From assembly GCA_009699825.1 (NCBI GenBank), contig WLNM01000039.1, positions 1-8,714 on the forward strand: a stretch of DNA of 8,714 nucleotides. Direction: 5' to 3'. The notes beneath the pieces were generated by a model. That model worked only from the letters and a program-made list of their open reading frames with translations, made no database searches and was not told the DNA's origin. Positions 1 to 7,382 of this stretch are shown here, one piece after another (positions within the stretch are counted from its first letter, which is position 1; the number at the start of each line of letters is the position of its first letter). The translations under genes were made by a program, and so were the position numbers. Source of the stretch: Actinomycetota bacterium (GTDB lineage: Bacteria; Actinomycetota; Actinomycetes; Nanopelagicales; Nanopelagicaceae).

Positions 1-17
1 AAAGCAATGACGCTTAG

Positions 18-146
18 AGGCCCGACCTTCCTCCGAGGTCGGATACTTCGGCGTTCTGCCAGGCGACCTGGCTTAGATCTTTCGATCCTTTACAGTTGCG
101 GGACAGCGCCGGAATTAAACCGGACTTCGCTAGACACAACGCCACT
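18..146 (-). ncRNA. Cobalamin (B12) riboswitch, reading out of the left edge
   Basis: Read on the minus strand, this stretch has the landmarks of the adenosylcobalamin riboswitch family. GGCGTT (143-138) pairs with AACGCC (55-50) to close the aptamer. The core TCCGGTTTAATTCCGG (124-109) is followed by the conserved CGCTGTCCCGCAACTGTAAAGG (about 108-87). The B12-box region TAAGCCAGGTCGCCTGGC lies at 75-58. Just 3' is a perfect 7-bp hairpin, CCGACCT (42-36) with AGGTCGG (28-22) and a 7-base loop; this is probably the kissing-loop/expression-platform hairpin. The family binds B12 cofactors and usually represses B12 synthesis, uptake or B12-independent isozyme genes. The regulated gene must lie left of position 1. 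A weak promoter candidate upstream is TTGATT (218-213), a 17-base spacer and TAATTT (195-190), overlapping the stop codon of the protease gene. No clear terminator separates the two. The family call is secure; the exact ends and the on/off mechanism are not. Confidence 0.92.
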
Positions 147-214
147 TACTTTTTAGGAGTTTTTACTTTCCCAATAAGCAAGCGAGTGAAAATTAACAGT
201 AATTAAGGTAGAAA

Positions 215-3019
215 TCAAGGAGGCGTTAGTAGAACAACACTTGTGCTTGCAGACCAGAGCACGAGCGTACCAGCGCTATTTTTTGCGGATCTTGCAACCG
301 TCACATACTTATCTTTGTCTCCGGCTTGCAATTGATAAGTCGAAGAAGTTTGTGCAGAGATTGCTTTACATCCAGACAGTGCTGATGCCTTAGTTGATTT
401 TGTTGCCAGTGGAATTACTGACTTACATTGGTACCACTGATAAGTCGGAGTCACCGATGGAAAAGCGATCCATGTACTTATGTCGGTAGCTGTAATTGTT
501 CCGCCAACATCAGGAGTACCAGCTATGGTTAATCCTGGAGAACTAACCGAAGGTGGGCCAACTGCTTCTGTAGTGGCTGCCGAATTCGCAGGTTGGCTAT
601 CTACAGTATTAGTACCAGCGACTTTCACTCTAATTTTTTTACCGATTACATCTGAAGTTACTTTGTACTTAGCCATCGTTGCGCCATCAATATCGGCATA
701 ACTCGGGCCGTTTAAGTATTGCCATTGATACGTATAAGTTGGAACAGGAAAACCTAACCAAGTGCCGAACTTAGCGGTTAATGTGGTACCCACTTTCACT
801 TTTCCAGAAATCGAAGGTAGTACGGTATTTGATGGGGCTTGCGTGATCGCGTTGGCAGTACTTGCGGCCCACAACATCAATGTTCCATTCGTATTTTTGC
901 CGGTTGCTGCGACAGTAATATATTTTGCGATGTCAACATTTCCGGAACTATTTCGTAACGTGTATGTATCTAACGTTGCCCCCGAGATCGCGGTGCAACC
1001 CGAAAGAGCAGTAGTTTTAGAAGAAGTTGTCGCTAACTTTGCGGCTTTACAGCGGTACCACTGATATGTCGGTGTAACAGTTGGATTAGCCTGCCACGTT
1101 GTTCCATCAGTGTAAGAAAGTGTTTCACCTACACGCGCAGTTCCAGAAAGAGTTAAATTCGGGGTTCGTACCCATGGAGGGCCAGCAATTGCAGAAGTTT
1201 CGGCGGATGTAGATTCATCAGAATCGAGGGTATTAGTGGCTTTGACAATAACTCTAACTTTTTTGTTTGTTTCGCTAGAGGTTAGTTTATAAGTGGCAAC
1301 AGCAGAATAATCCGCAAGGTTTGTCCATGTGCCGCCATCTAAAAATTGCCATTTGTATGTGTATGTCGGTGTTGGGTAACCAGTCCACGTGCCCTTGTTT
1401 GCAGTCAGGGTTTGTCCCACTTTTTGCGTTCCACTAATACTGAGTCCGGTTGTATATGACGGAGCTTCACCAATACTTCCGCTGAGCGTGTATTTGCCTA
1501 CGCTTGCATATTGCGAATATCCATCAGTTAATGGATCAAGAGCACCTGTCCCTTCTATTGATACATAGAAAGTTCCCGCACTTAAAGAATATGAAGATAT
1601 TTGAGCCGATAAGTTTGTTGGATTGTTCTCTGCATCTTGCGAAACTGTCTCATCATTCTCTAGTAAAGTCGCTCCAGATGCGTTATATAACGTCATTTTA
1701 ATATCTAAATTTGGAGAAATAGAACTCACGGATGCATCAAGAGTGACTTTCGTGGAGCCTGTTAAAACAAATTTGAATAAATCAACATCAGAATTTGGTC
1801 CTATATATCCGTCTTTTGAAAAACTTAAACCACTCAGGTTGTATGCGGTGTCGGCGGAATCTTGATAATCATCTGCTGCTAACGGAATTTGATTTTCTTG
1901 AATAACATTAAAATCATCCTTACAGGCATCAGAAGTGCAACCCAGATAACTCCAAGAATCCAGATCTGGATCGTAATCCCAAGCATCTGAATAATCGGGT
2001 TCTGATGTGACTTTTCCATCTTGATATTCGTTCTTACTCCACTGAGTCATGGCATTGCCGTAAGAAGAACCCATGATTGGTGCCCATAAACCATTGGAAT
2101 GCCCTGGGTAATATGCATCGCTAAGGGCATTGCCAACCGTTCCATCATGTCCCAATCCAAGATTATGTCCTACTTCGTGTGAAATTACTCCGGAGGAATC
2201 TTGTGCACTCAAAAAATCTGCATCTGATTGTTGTTTCCTAAATACAAAAGATGGCGCATAAGGATTTGGAGTTGAATCCGCTGATTCAAAATCAACAATT
2301 CCAACATATGCGATTCCGCCGCACCTACATTGAAGTGATCTTGTGAATTCATCTGAAATCACAGCAGTTGTACCAAAATTTAAATCACTGAAATCGCTCC
2401 TCGATAAGCCATCCGTACCAGGATCTTCCGTTGTTACATCTAAATCAAATGCCGAAAAATCCTCTGCTACGCCGGCCCAAATTTGCTGAATGTAAGTATT
2501 CTCTTCAACTGAAAAAGTTGTTTGGTCCTCATCCAATGAAATTCCACGGAATTGAGTGCCAGCATTGATTGTCCATACACCTGCACCAAACCACGCACTC
2601 ACTTCAGGGAATGTATAACCATCAAAATCCAAGTACAGCTTTCTTGTTGCAGACGGACGGCTGTGTAACGTTACGGGATGTGCACTAGAAATTGCCATTC
2701 GTGACATGGAACGTGGTGCACTTCCAAGAATTTGCGGAACTGTTTGCGTGGCAAGTCCAAATTGACTTGTCATAATTGCGAATGAAACCCCACACATATC
2801 CGTTTTAATTTGGCTATCTGGTGCTGAAGAGTTTGCATGCGCTGCCGAATGTGAGCGCTGGATTAATGAATTTGGCACATCAGCACATACATCAAAAGCT
2901 CCGGCAGAAAATAAACTGAGGCGCGGAATCCATAAAGCTGAAAATAATAATCCGAGGATTAACCAATGAATAGGTTTTGTTGGTTTTCTTAAAATCATTG
3001 AAAGTCCAGGTATTTTCAT
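215..3019 (-). CDS. Secreted reprolysin-like zinc metalloprotease with PPC-type and four Ig-like domains
   Basis: Product of 934 residues. Residues about 17-41 form a hydrophobic export signal ending in AGA, a plausible cleavage site after residue 41. Residues about 42-125 look like a propeptide. The catalytic domain starts near LYLDFDG (128-134) and holds HEVGHNLGLGH (281-291), the three-histidine zinc site plus general-base glutamate of metzincins, with the Met-turn at IMG (315-317). HNLGxxHD is the wording typical of reprolysin/ADAM-like enzymes. Residues about 380-516 resemble a bacterial pre-peptidase C-terminal domain (DVDLFKF, AGTFYVSIEG). Residues 520-934 are four Ig-like beta domains in an A-B-A-B arrangement; each B domain has a cysteine pair (657/675 and 865/884). 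No LPXTG motif or C-terminal membrane segment is present, so release or non-covalent surface binding is likely. The start is supported by GGGGGAG seven bases before ATG and the four-base gap from the upstream gene. The substrate is unknown; a role in degrading external protein is inferred. Confidence 0.9.
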   Translation of the reverse strand: MKIPGLSMILRKPTKPIHWLILGLLFSALWIPRLSLFSAGAFDVCADVPNSLIQRSHSAAHANSSAPDSQIKTDMCGVSFAIMTSQFGLATQTVPQILGSAPRSMSRMAISSAHPVTLHSRPSATRKLYLDFDGYTFPEVSAWFGAGVWTINAGTQFRGISLDEDQTTFSVEENTYIQQIWAGVAEDFSAFDLDVTTEDPGTDGLSRSDFSDLNFGTTAVISDEFTRSLQCRCGGIAYVGIVDFESADSTPNPYAPSFVFRKQQSDADFLSAQDSSGVISHEVGHNLGLGHDGTVGNALSDAYYPGHSNGLWAPIMGSSYGNAMTQWSKNEYQDGKVTSEPDYSDAWDYDPDLDSWSYLGCTSDACKDDFNVIQENQIPLAADDYQDSADTAYNLSGLSFSKDGYIGPNSDVDLFKFVLTGSTKVTLDASVSSISPNLDIKMTLYNASGATLLENDETVSQDAENNPTNLSAQISSYSLSAGTFYVSIEGTGALDPLTDGYSQYASVGKYTLSGSIGEAPSYTTGLSISGTQKVGQTLTANKGTWTGYPTPTYTYKWQFLDGGTWTNLADYSAVATYKLTSSETNKKVRVIVKATNTLDSDESTSAETSAIAGPPWVRTPNLTLSGTARVGETLSYTDGTTWQANPTVTPTYQWYRCKAAKLATTSSKTTALSGCTAISGATLDTYTLRNSSGNVDIAKYITVAATGKNTNGTLMLWAASTANAITQAPSNTVLPSISGKVKVGTTLTAKFGTWLGFPVPTYTYQWQYLNGPSYADIDGATMAKYKVTSDVIGKKIRVKVAGTNTVDSQPANSAATTEAVGPPSVSSPGLTIAGTPDVGGTITATDISTWIAFPSVTPTYQWYQCKSVIPLATKSTKASALSGCKAISAQTSSTYQLQAGDKDKYVTVARSAKNSAGTLVLWSASTSVVLLTPP
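218..1462 (-). repeat. Tandem duplication of a two-domain Ig-like module (A-B-A-B)
   Basis: The 3' end of the protease gene contains two diverged copies of a unit of about 626 bases. Copy 1 covers residues about 520-726 (1462-842) and copy 2 residues 727-934 (841-218). Similarity is visible at DNA level on the plus strand: GTACCACTGATA occurs at 431 and again at 1057, and ATTGCCATT at 718 and 1345, both pairs 626-627 bases apart. At protein level, TPTYTYKWQ pairs with VPTYTYQWQ (A domains), VTPTYQWYRCK with VTPTYQWYQCK (B domains), and TALSGCTAIS with SALSGCKAIS. The period of about 209 residues corresponds to two Ig-like domains, so the duplication unit was the domain pair and not the single domain. 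Confidence 0.85.
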
Positions 3020-3023
3020 CTGC

Positions 3024-3638
3024 TTACTCCCCCATATTAATTTTTAGGATAGGTCTGATTGATTCTTTATATACGTAGTACGCGGTATTAGCCTCATCAA
3101 CATAATTTTCTCCAAGCACTGTACAGAAATATCTGCGTACCCCGCCAGAAGAGTTTACGGACAGTAATTGGATGTCCACGGTTGCGGAACTGATATTTTT
3201 CTTTTTAGAATCAAAAACTTTTAGGCAATATTTTTTAGCTTTCGAGAACGGTTTGCCAAGACTTTGAAACTTTGATTTATCCATATTTACAAAAGTTTCC
3301 AAATGATGTCTGTTTGCACACGGGACCTTTGCAGCTTGCTTGCCCAAATAGCTTGGGATACGGGGCGACAAATTTGGTTCACTTGAAACCAATTGATCCT
3401 CCCACTTGTAACAACCAGTACCGTCAGTTTCATCAAATTTTACATATCGTGGTTTGTTCGCTGATGTCTGGGCTGCATTGGCTGGAATTGTGATGTGAGA
3501 AAGTAAACCAAATACTAAGAGAATTGCGGCAGAGATTATTGATTTACGGCGGATCTGATTGCGAAGATTCGTCGCCGTATTGTTGAGTTGCACAAGGCTC
3601 ATCTCGTAAAAAAACTGATGCCCAGTCAGCCCAGACAT
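3024..3638 (-). CDS. Small secreted protein with septum-formation-like cysteine pattern
   Basis: Product of up to 204 residues. An arginine-rich start (QIRRKS, 28-33) is followed by a hydrophobic stretch (34-51) and ANA-A, a standard signal peptidase I site at about residue 55, giving a mature exported domain of about 150 residues. The mature part has four cysteines: C76 in TGCYKWE, C107 in VPCANRHHLETF, C138 in KYCLKVF and C172 in RRYFCTVL. The VPCxxxHHLE segment plus a later C and a final R..FC resembles the actinobacterial septum-formation domain (PF13845 type), whose members are secreted or membrane-anchored and poorly understood. Two disulfides are plausible. Two starts are possible: 3638 (M1) and 3602 (M13, MSLVQLNN). 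Neither has a strong ribosome binding site, and the shorter form still has a complete signal peptide. The metalloprotease gene follows after four bases, so co-expression is likely. I am confident it is a real exported protein; the family assignment is moderate and no function should be read from it. Confidence 0.75.
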   Translation of the reverse strand: MSGLTGHQFFYEMSLVQLNNTATNLRNQIRRKSIISAAILLVFGLLSHITIPANAAQTSANKPRYVKFDETDGTGCYKWEDQLVSSEPNLSPRIPSYLGKQAAKVPCANRHHLETFVNMDKSKFQSLGKPFSKAKKYCLKVFDSKKKNISSATVDIQLLSVNSSGGVRRYFCTVLGENYVDEANTAYYVYKESIRPILKINMGE

Positions 3639-3681
3639 TGTCTAAATTGTCCCACTCAACGGGGTCCCTTACATGCCTTTG

Positions 3682-3708
3682 ATTATGAGTTCTTGATTCG
3701 CGGGTCAA
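3682..3708 (-). promoter_or_regulatory. Candidate sigma70-type promoter for the secreted-protein pair
   Basis: On the minus strand TTGACC (3708-3703, 5 of 6 to TTGACA) is followed by a short 15-base spacer and CATAAT (3687-3682, 5 of 6 to TATAAT). It overlaps the last codons and stop of the DppB-like permease gene and would start transcription about 35-40 bases before the small secreted protein gene. It would let that gene and the metalloprotease be expressed separately from the transporter operon. The spacer is shorter than the optimum of 17, so this remains tentative. Confidence 0.35.
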
Positions 3709-4603
3709 CAAATGGAGCCAATAAATCGGCTACGAGGTTGCCAATGACGATTGCAATCGCTGAAACGAGAGTAACTCCCATAATTATTGGAATATCCACG
3801 CGTTGAATTGCTTGCCACGCTAATTGTCCAATTCCTGGCCAGCCAAATACTGATTCAACAACGACGATACCGCTCATAAATATTCCGATATCTATTCCAA
3901 TCATGGCAACAATTGGAAGTACAGCATTTCTAAATGCGTGTACGAAAATAACGCGATTCTCTCGTGCACCTTTTGCACGCGCAGTACGAATGTAATCTTG
4001 TCGCAAAATATCGATCATGCTCGAACGCATGACTCTGCTGTACCAACCACTTCCTAAAATACCGAGTGTCAGCGCAGGTAAGACAAGGTGTGCAAAAGTT
4101 CCGTATCCACCGATTGGAAACCAATGAAGTTTTACCGCAAATATATAGAGCACAAGAATTGCTGCGATAAATTGTGGCGATGAAACACCAATAAAGGAGA
4201 GGACCATGATTGATTTATCTCCAGTTTTACCGCGCTTTGTTGCGGAGTAAATACCTGCGGCCAAACCAAAGAGGAGTTCAATAAAGATTGCAGAGAACAT
4301 CAAGATAAGCGTTGGTGTCAGGCGACTTTGAATGAGTTCTGCAACATCGGTTTTTTGAAGGTAGGAACGTCCGAAGTCACCTTGGAATAAATTAATTAAG
4401 TAGTGCCAGTATTGAACAAAGAGTGGTTGATCCAAACCTAGTTGCGCACGAATATTTGCTACGGCCTCTGGTGTCGCACTTCGGCCAGCAATCTGGCGCG
4501 CAGGATCTGCCGGCAAGATATAGAGCAATAAGAAGGTTATGAAAGTAACGCCGATAAGAATAAAGAAGGATTGAATGAGGCGGCGCAGAATGTAAATCTT
4601 CAT
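3683..4603 (-). CDS. dppB: Peptide/nickel-type ABC transporter permease, DppB-like
   Basis: Inner-membrane permease of 306 residues, the usual size for DppB/OppB/GsiC-type subunits. The first transmembrane segment is at about residues 9-30. It is followed by the family's extracytoplasmic region (LGLDQPLFVQYWHYL, about 55-69, and GDFGRSY, 75-81) and further membrane helices up to about residue 297. The cytoplasmic coupling (EAA-type) loop that docks on the ATPases is YIRTARAKGA (204-213), and VVESVFGWPGIGQL (248-261) is a family hallmark. The C-terminus FVDPRIKNS is also typical. It pairs with the DppC-like permease to form the channel. Its ATG overlaps the dppC stop by one base (TAATG), with GAGAGGG upstream as ribosome binding site. 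It is the last gene of the transporter operon; the order C then B is the reverse of the classical arrangement. Substrate specificity cannot be read from it. Confidence 0.93.
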   Translation of the reverse strand: MKIYILRRLIQSFFILIGVTFITFLLLYILPADPARQIAGRSATPEAVANIRAQLGLDQPLFVQYWHYLINLFQGDFGRSYLQKTDVAELIQSRLTPTLILMFSAIFIELLFGLAAGIYSATKRGKTGDKSIMVLSFIGVSSPQFIAAILVLYIFAVKLHWFPIGGYGTFAHLVLPALTLGILGSGWYSRVMRSSMIDILRQDYIRTARAKGARENRVIFVHAFRNAVLPIVAMIGIDIGIFMSGIVVVESVFGWPGIGQLAWQAIQRVDIPIIMGVTLVSAIAIVIGNLVADLLAPFVDPRIKNS

Positions 4604-5451
4604 TATCGACGCCCTCTCTGTGTTGGATCTAACTCATCTCGGAGTGCATCTCCGAGGAAATTAAATGCCAACGCAAGCAAAATAATCGCAAAGCCGGGGA
4701 TAAAGACGAGCCAAGGCGCACTCGAGAAATATGTTTGATTTTCAAAAATAATGTTTCCCCAACTAGGCGTAGGTGGGCGTACGCCGATACCGAGAAATGA
4801 AAGCGTCGCTTCGAGTAATACTGTTGTTGAGATACCAAGAGTTGCCCAGACCATCACAATCGGTGCAAGGTGAGGCAAGATGTGTTTGCGTAATATTCGT
4901 GAATTTGTTGCACCTAAACTGCGTGCTGCTTCAATGAATTCTTTTTCAGAGATTGAAATTGTCTGCGTATAAATCACGCGAGCGATTTGAACCCAGTTGA
5001 CCATGGCTATTACCAAAGCCACAATAAATAAACTTGGCGAGAAAATTGCTGCCAAAGTAATTGCAAGTAAAAGTGCAGGAAATGCCATCATCAGGTCGGT
5101 AAAGCGCATGATGATCGAACCTGTGCGACCTCGAAGAAAGCCAGCGACAATTCCAATAAAGGTTCCGAGAACAACTGCAAAGCCATTAGCGAGTAGACCA
5201 ATAAATAACGAAGTTCTTGCGCCATAAATAAGACGTGAGAGTAAATCTCTACCCAAAAGATCTGTGCCTATTGGAAATTGAGAACTTGGAGGTAGTGGCG
5301 CACCTTGAAGTGTGAGTCCTTCAGTAAATTGTTTACTTGGATCATACGGCGCAATAAGGGGCGCAAAAATAGCTGCTGAAACAATAAGCAGAATGACGAT
5401 GAAAGAGAAGAGTGCAATTTTTCTCTTTATTAATCGCTTAAGAGTGCTCAT
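4603..5451 (-). CDS. dppC: Peptide/nickel-type ABC transporter permease, DppC-like
   Basis: Inner-membrane permease of 282 residues, a normal length. The N-terminal transmembrane segment (about 12-35) and the following APLIAPYDP are the OppC N-terminal region. GTDLLGRDLLSRLIYGAR (62-79) is the signature stretch before the transport domain. The EAA-type coupling loop is EFIEAARSLGATNSRILRKH (171-190). The C-terminal hallmarks PTPSWGNII (228-236) and NFLGDALRDELDP (264-276) are intact. It forms the membrane channel with the DppB-like subunit. Its ATG overlaps the stop of the DppF-like ATPase gene (ATGA, four bases) and it has by far the strongest ribosome binding site in the window (see 5456-5466). 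No damage or oddity is seen in the protein. Confidence 0.93.
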   Translation of the reverse strand: MSTLKRLIKRKIALFSFIVILLIVSAAIFAPLIAPYDPSKQFTEGLTLQGAPLPPSSQFPIGTDLLGRDLLSRLIYGARTSLFIGLLANGFAVVLGTFIGIVAGFLRGRTGSIIMRFTDLMMAFPALLLAITLAAIFSPSLFIVALVIAMVNWVQIARVIYTQTISISEKEFIEAARSLGATNSRILRKHILPHLAPIVMVWATLGISTTVLLEATLSFLGIGVRPPTPSWGNIIFENQTYFSSAPWLVFIPGFAIILLALAFNFLGDALRDELDPTQRGRR

Positions 5452-6422
5452 CTCAGATCACCTCCTGTGGCTAAATGACATGAAACTTGATGCGTTACAG
5501 AGTTAATGTTTCGCAATACCGGTTCGACATCGGTGCATTGTTGCTGCGCAATTGGGCACCGTGGATGAAAGTGACATCCGCTGGGTTGAGAAGATGGACT
5601 TGGAATATCGCCAGTAAGAACAACGCGATCAGTGCGATGCTCTGGGTTTATTTGAGGAACAGCAGAGATTAAAGCCTTTGTATAAGGGTGCTGAGGATTA
5701 GAAAATATCTCTTCTACCGATGCAAACTCAACAATTTTGCCGAGATACATCACGGCTACTTTGTCGGCTATATGTTCAATTACTGAAAGATCATGGGAAA
5801 TAAAGACATACGTTAGATTCAATTCGCGGCGCAATTCTAATAAAAGATTAAGGATCTGTGACTGAATAGAAGCATCGAGTGCTGAAACTGGTTCATCGGC
5901 AACAATTAATTTAGGTCGAGTGATAATTGCTCGAGCAATCGAAATACGTTGTCTCTGCCCGCCAGAGAATTCATGAGGGAATCGAGTTAGAGCATCTTCT
6001 GTCATTCCGACTTGAGTAATTGTTTTTCTGACTAACTCGCTGCGTTCGCTTTTGGTGCCGATGTTATGAATATCAAGTGGCTCGCGAATGATTGATTCGA
6101 CGTTCATCCGTGGATCAAGGGATGCAAAGGGATCTTGAAAGATCATCTGCATTTCTCTGCGAGCATGACGTAATTCGGTAGAACCAAGTGCACTAATTTT
6201 TTTGCCATCAAATTCGATCTCGCCTGTTGTTGGTTCAATGAGGCGAAGGGCAAGGCGTCCGAGCGTTGATTTACCAGAACCAGATTCACCAACAATTCCT
6301 AAAGTTTCACCGGGATTTATAGAGAGTGAAACGCCATCGACTGCGCGAATGCTGTTCTTGCTACCTTTAATTTGAAATTTCTTTGAAATATCTTTAAGAG
6401 TAAGTAGTGGTTGTGTACTCAT
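5448..6422 (-). CDS. dppF: Peptide/nickel-type ABC transporter ATP-binding protein, DppF-like
   Basis: Cytoplasmic ATPase of 324 residues from the start chosen here (MSTQPLLTL). In order: Walker A GESGSGKS (45-52), Q-loop IFQDP (Q96), ABC signature FSGGQRQR (152-159), Walker B LIVADEP (172-178) and H-loop H210, all intact. The oligopeptide-transporter C-terminal extension follows (HPYTKAL, about 245-251), with cysteines C283, C289, C296 and C315 in the spacing that binds an iron-sulfur cluster in relatives. It couples ATP hydrolysis to import as the partner of the DppD-like ATPase. The ATG at 6422 makes a four-base ATGA overlap with the dppD stop, typical of translational coupling. An in-frame ATG four codons earlier (6434) lies deeper inside dppD and has no better ribosome binding site. 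The stop overlaps the dppC start by four bases. Confidence 0.94.
   Translation of the reverse strand: MSTQPLLTLKDISKKFQIKGSKNSIRAVDGVSLSINPGETLGIVGESGSGKSTLGRLALRLIEPTTGEIEFDGKKISALGSTELRHARREMQMIFQDPFASLDPRMNVESIIREPLDIHNIGTKSERSELVRKTITQVGMTEDALTRFPHEFSGGQRQRISIARAIITRPKLIVADEPVSALDASIQSQILNLLLELRRELNLTYVFISHDLSVIEHIADKVAVMYLGKIVEFASVEEIFSNPQHPYTKALISAVPQINPEHRTDRVVLTGDIPSPSSQPSGCHFHPRCPIAQQQCTDVEPVLRNINSVTHQVSCHLATGGDLR
5456..5466 (-). promoter_or_regulatory. Near-perfect Shine-Dalgarno site of dppC
   Basis: On the minus strand AGGAGGTGATC matches eleven consecutive bases of the complement of the 16S rRNA 3' end. It sits with GGAGG nine bases before the dppC ATG. It lies inside the last codons of the DppF-like gene. 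The other starts in this operon have weak or no such site, so it may raise permease translation above what coupling alone would give. Confidence 0.85.
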
Positions 6423-7378
6423 GCGTTCCAACATTCCACTGCATGTACATCACTTGTGAGTTGAGGTTTATCAACTCTGCACTTTTCTGTGACAAGAACG
6501 CAACGAGGTGCAAATGAACAACCAATTGTGCGTTCAGATGGAGCTGCAACAATTCCAGGAATTGTTGGAAGTTCGCTCTGTCGCGCTGCACCGCGGGGTG
6601 AAGAAGCAAGAAGAGCCTTCGTATACGGATGTTTTGGATGTGCAAATACATCTGCAACAGGACCGCTTTCAACAATTCTTCCTGCATACATAACAACTAC
6701 TTTGCTACATGTTTCGGCGACAACTCCCAAGTCATGGGTAATCATCAAAATTGACATACCTAATTTCTTACGAAGAGAGTTCAGTAGATCTAATATCTGC
6801 GCTTGAATTGTTACATCCAGAGCAGTAGTTGGTTCATCAGCAATTAGTAACTTCGGTGAACACATCAATGCCATTGCAATCATGATGCGTTGGCGCATGC
6901 CACCTGAGAGTTCGTGCGGGTGCTGCTTCATGCGAATTTCAGGATCACTCACACCAACTAGGTTCAACATTTCAACTGCTCGCTCGTGTGATTGACTCTT
7001 AGATATTTTTTGGTGAAGAAGTATCGCCTCTGTCAGTTGATATCCGATTGTAAGAACTGGATTAAGACTGCTCATCGGTTCTTGAAAAATAAAACCAACT
7101 TCTGCCCCGCGAATTTTCTGTAACTCGTTTTCGCTCAGTCCTGCAATTTCGCGACCTGAAAGGAGAATGGAACCTTTCTCTCTTTTACTAGGTGGTGATG
7201 GCAATAGCGAGACAAGGCTCATTGCAGTTACTGATTTACCGCAACCACTCTCGCCTACCAGCCCGAGAACTTCACCTGCATCGATAGAAAATGAAACACC
7301 ATCGACAACGGTATTTTTTCCACTTTCGGTTGCAAATGAAATTTCTAAATCAGAAACAGCAAGGACAGGTTGACTCAT
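6419..7378 (-). CDS. dppD: Peptide/nickel-type ABC transporter ATP-binding protein, DppD-like
   Basis: Cytoplasmic ATPase of 319 residues. In order: Walker A GESGCGKS (42-49), Q-loop IFQEPMSSLNP (Q99), ABC signature LSGGMRQR (157-164), Walker B LLIADEP (177-183) and H-loop H215 in ITHDL. The C-terminal oligopeptide-transporter region (HPYTKALLASSPRG, about 250-263) ends in GCSFAPRC with cysteines C287, C293, C300 and C316. These match the iron-sulfur ligand pattern of DppD/OppD relatives. FQEPMSSLNP and LSGGMRQR are the usual D-subunit forms, against FQDPFASLDP and SGGQRQR in the neighbouring F subunit, so this is the D partner of a D/F heterodimer. No Shine-Dalgarno site is visible before the ATG; an AT-rich 18-base gap with a 12-base palindrome separates it from the amidase gene. 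The stop overlaps the dppF start. Confidence 0.94.
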   Translation of the reverse strand: MSQPVLAVSDLEISFATESGKNTVVDGVSFSIDAGEVLGLVGESGCGKSVTAMSLVSLLPSPPSKREKGSILLSGREIAGLSENELQKIRGAEVGFIFQEPMSSLNPVLTIGYQLTEAILLHQKISKSQSHERAVEMLNLVGVSDPEIRMKQHPHELSGGMRQRIMIAMALMCSPKLLIADEPTTALDVTIQAQILDLLNSLRKKLGMSILMITHDLGVVAETCSKVVVMYAGRIVESGPVADVFAHPKHPYTKALLASSPRGAARQSELPTIPGIVAAPSERTIGCSFAPRCVLVTEKCRVDKPQLTSDVHAVECWNA

Positions 7379-7382
7379 TGGT

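Noticed and set aside
22..42. GGAGGA in the loop of the riboswitch 3' hairpin as a Shine-Dalgarno site
   Set aside because: No ATG or GTG follows at usable distance before the window edge; it is more likely the kissing-loop hairpin.
480..1064. Plus-strand frames at 480-701 and 762-1064, valine-rich and similar to each other in style
   Set aside because: They mirror the Thr/Gly/Val-rich Ig-like repeats on the minus strand; the resemblance follows from the tandem duplication.
3633..3660. AGACAATGTCT palindrome and repeated GACAAT / GGGAC around the start of the small secreted protein
   Set aside because: Arms of only five bases and short direct repeats; expected by chance and no known operator type.
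6423..6434. Earlier ATG for the DppF-like protein (MLERMSTQ)
   Set aside because: The later ATG gives a four-base ATGA overlap with dppD and matches the usual N-terminus; the earlier one has no better ribosome binding site.
6489..6806. Open plus-strand frame of 105 codons, with a second one at 6508-6693
   Set aside because: It lies opposite the intact DppD-like ATPase gene with all its motifs; the antisense product has no recognisable domain.
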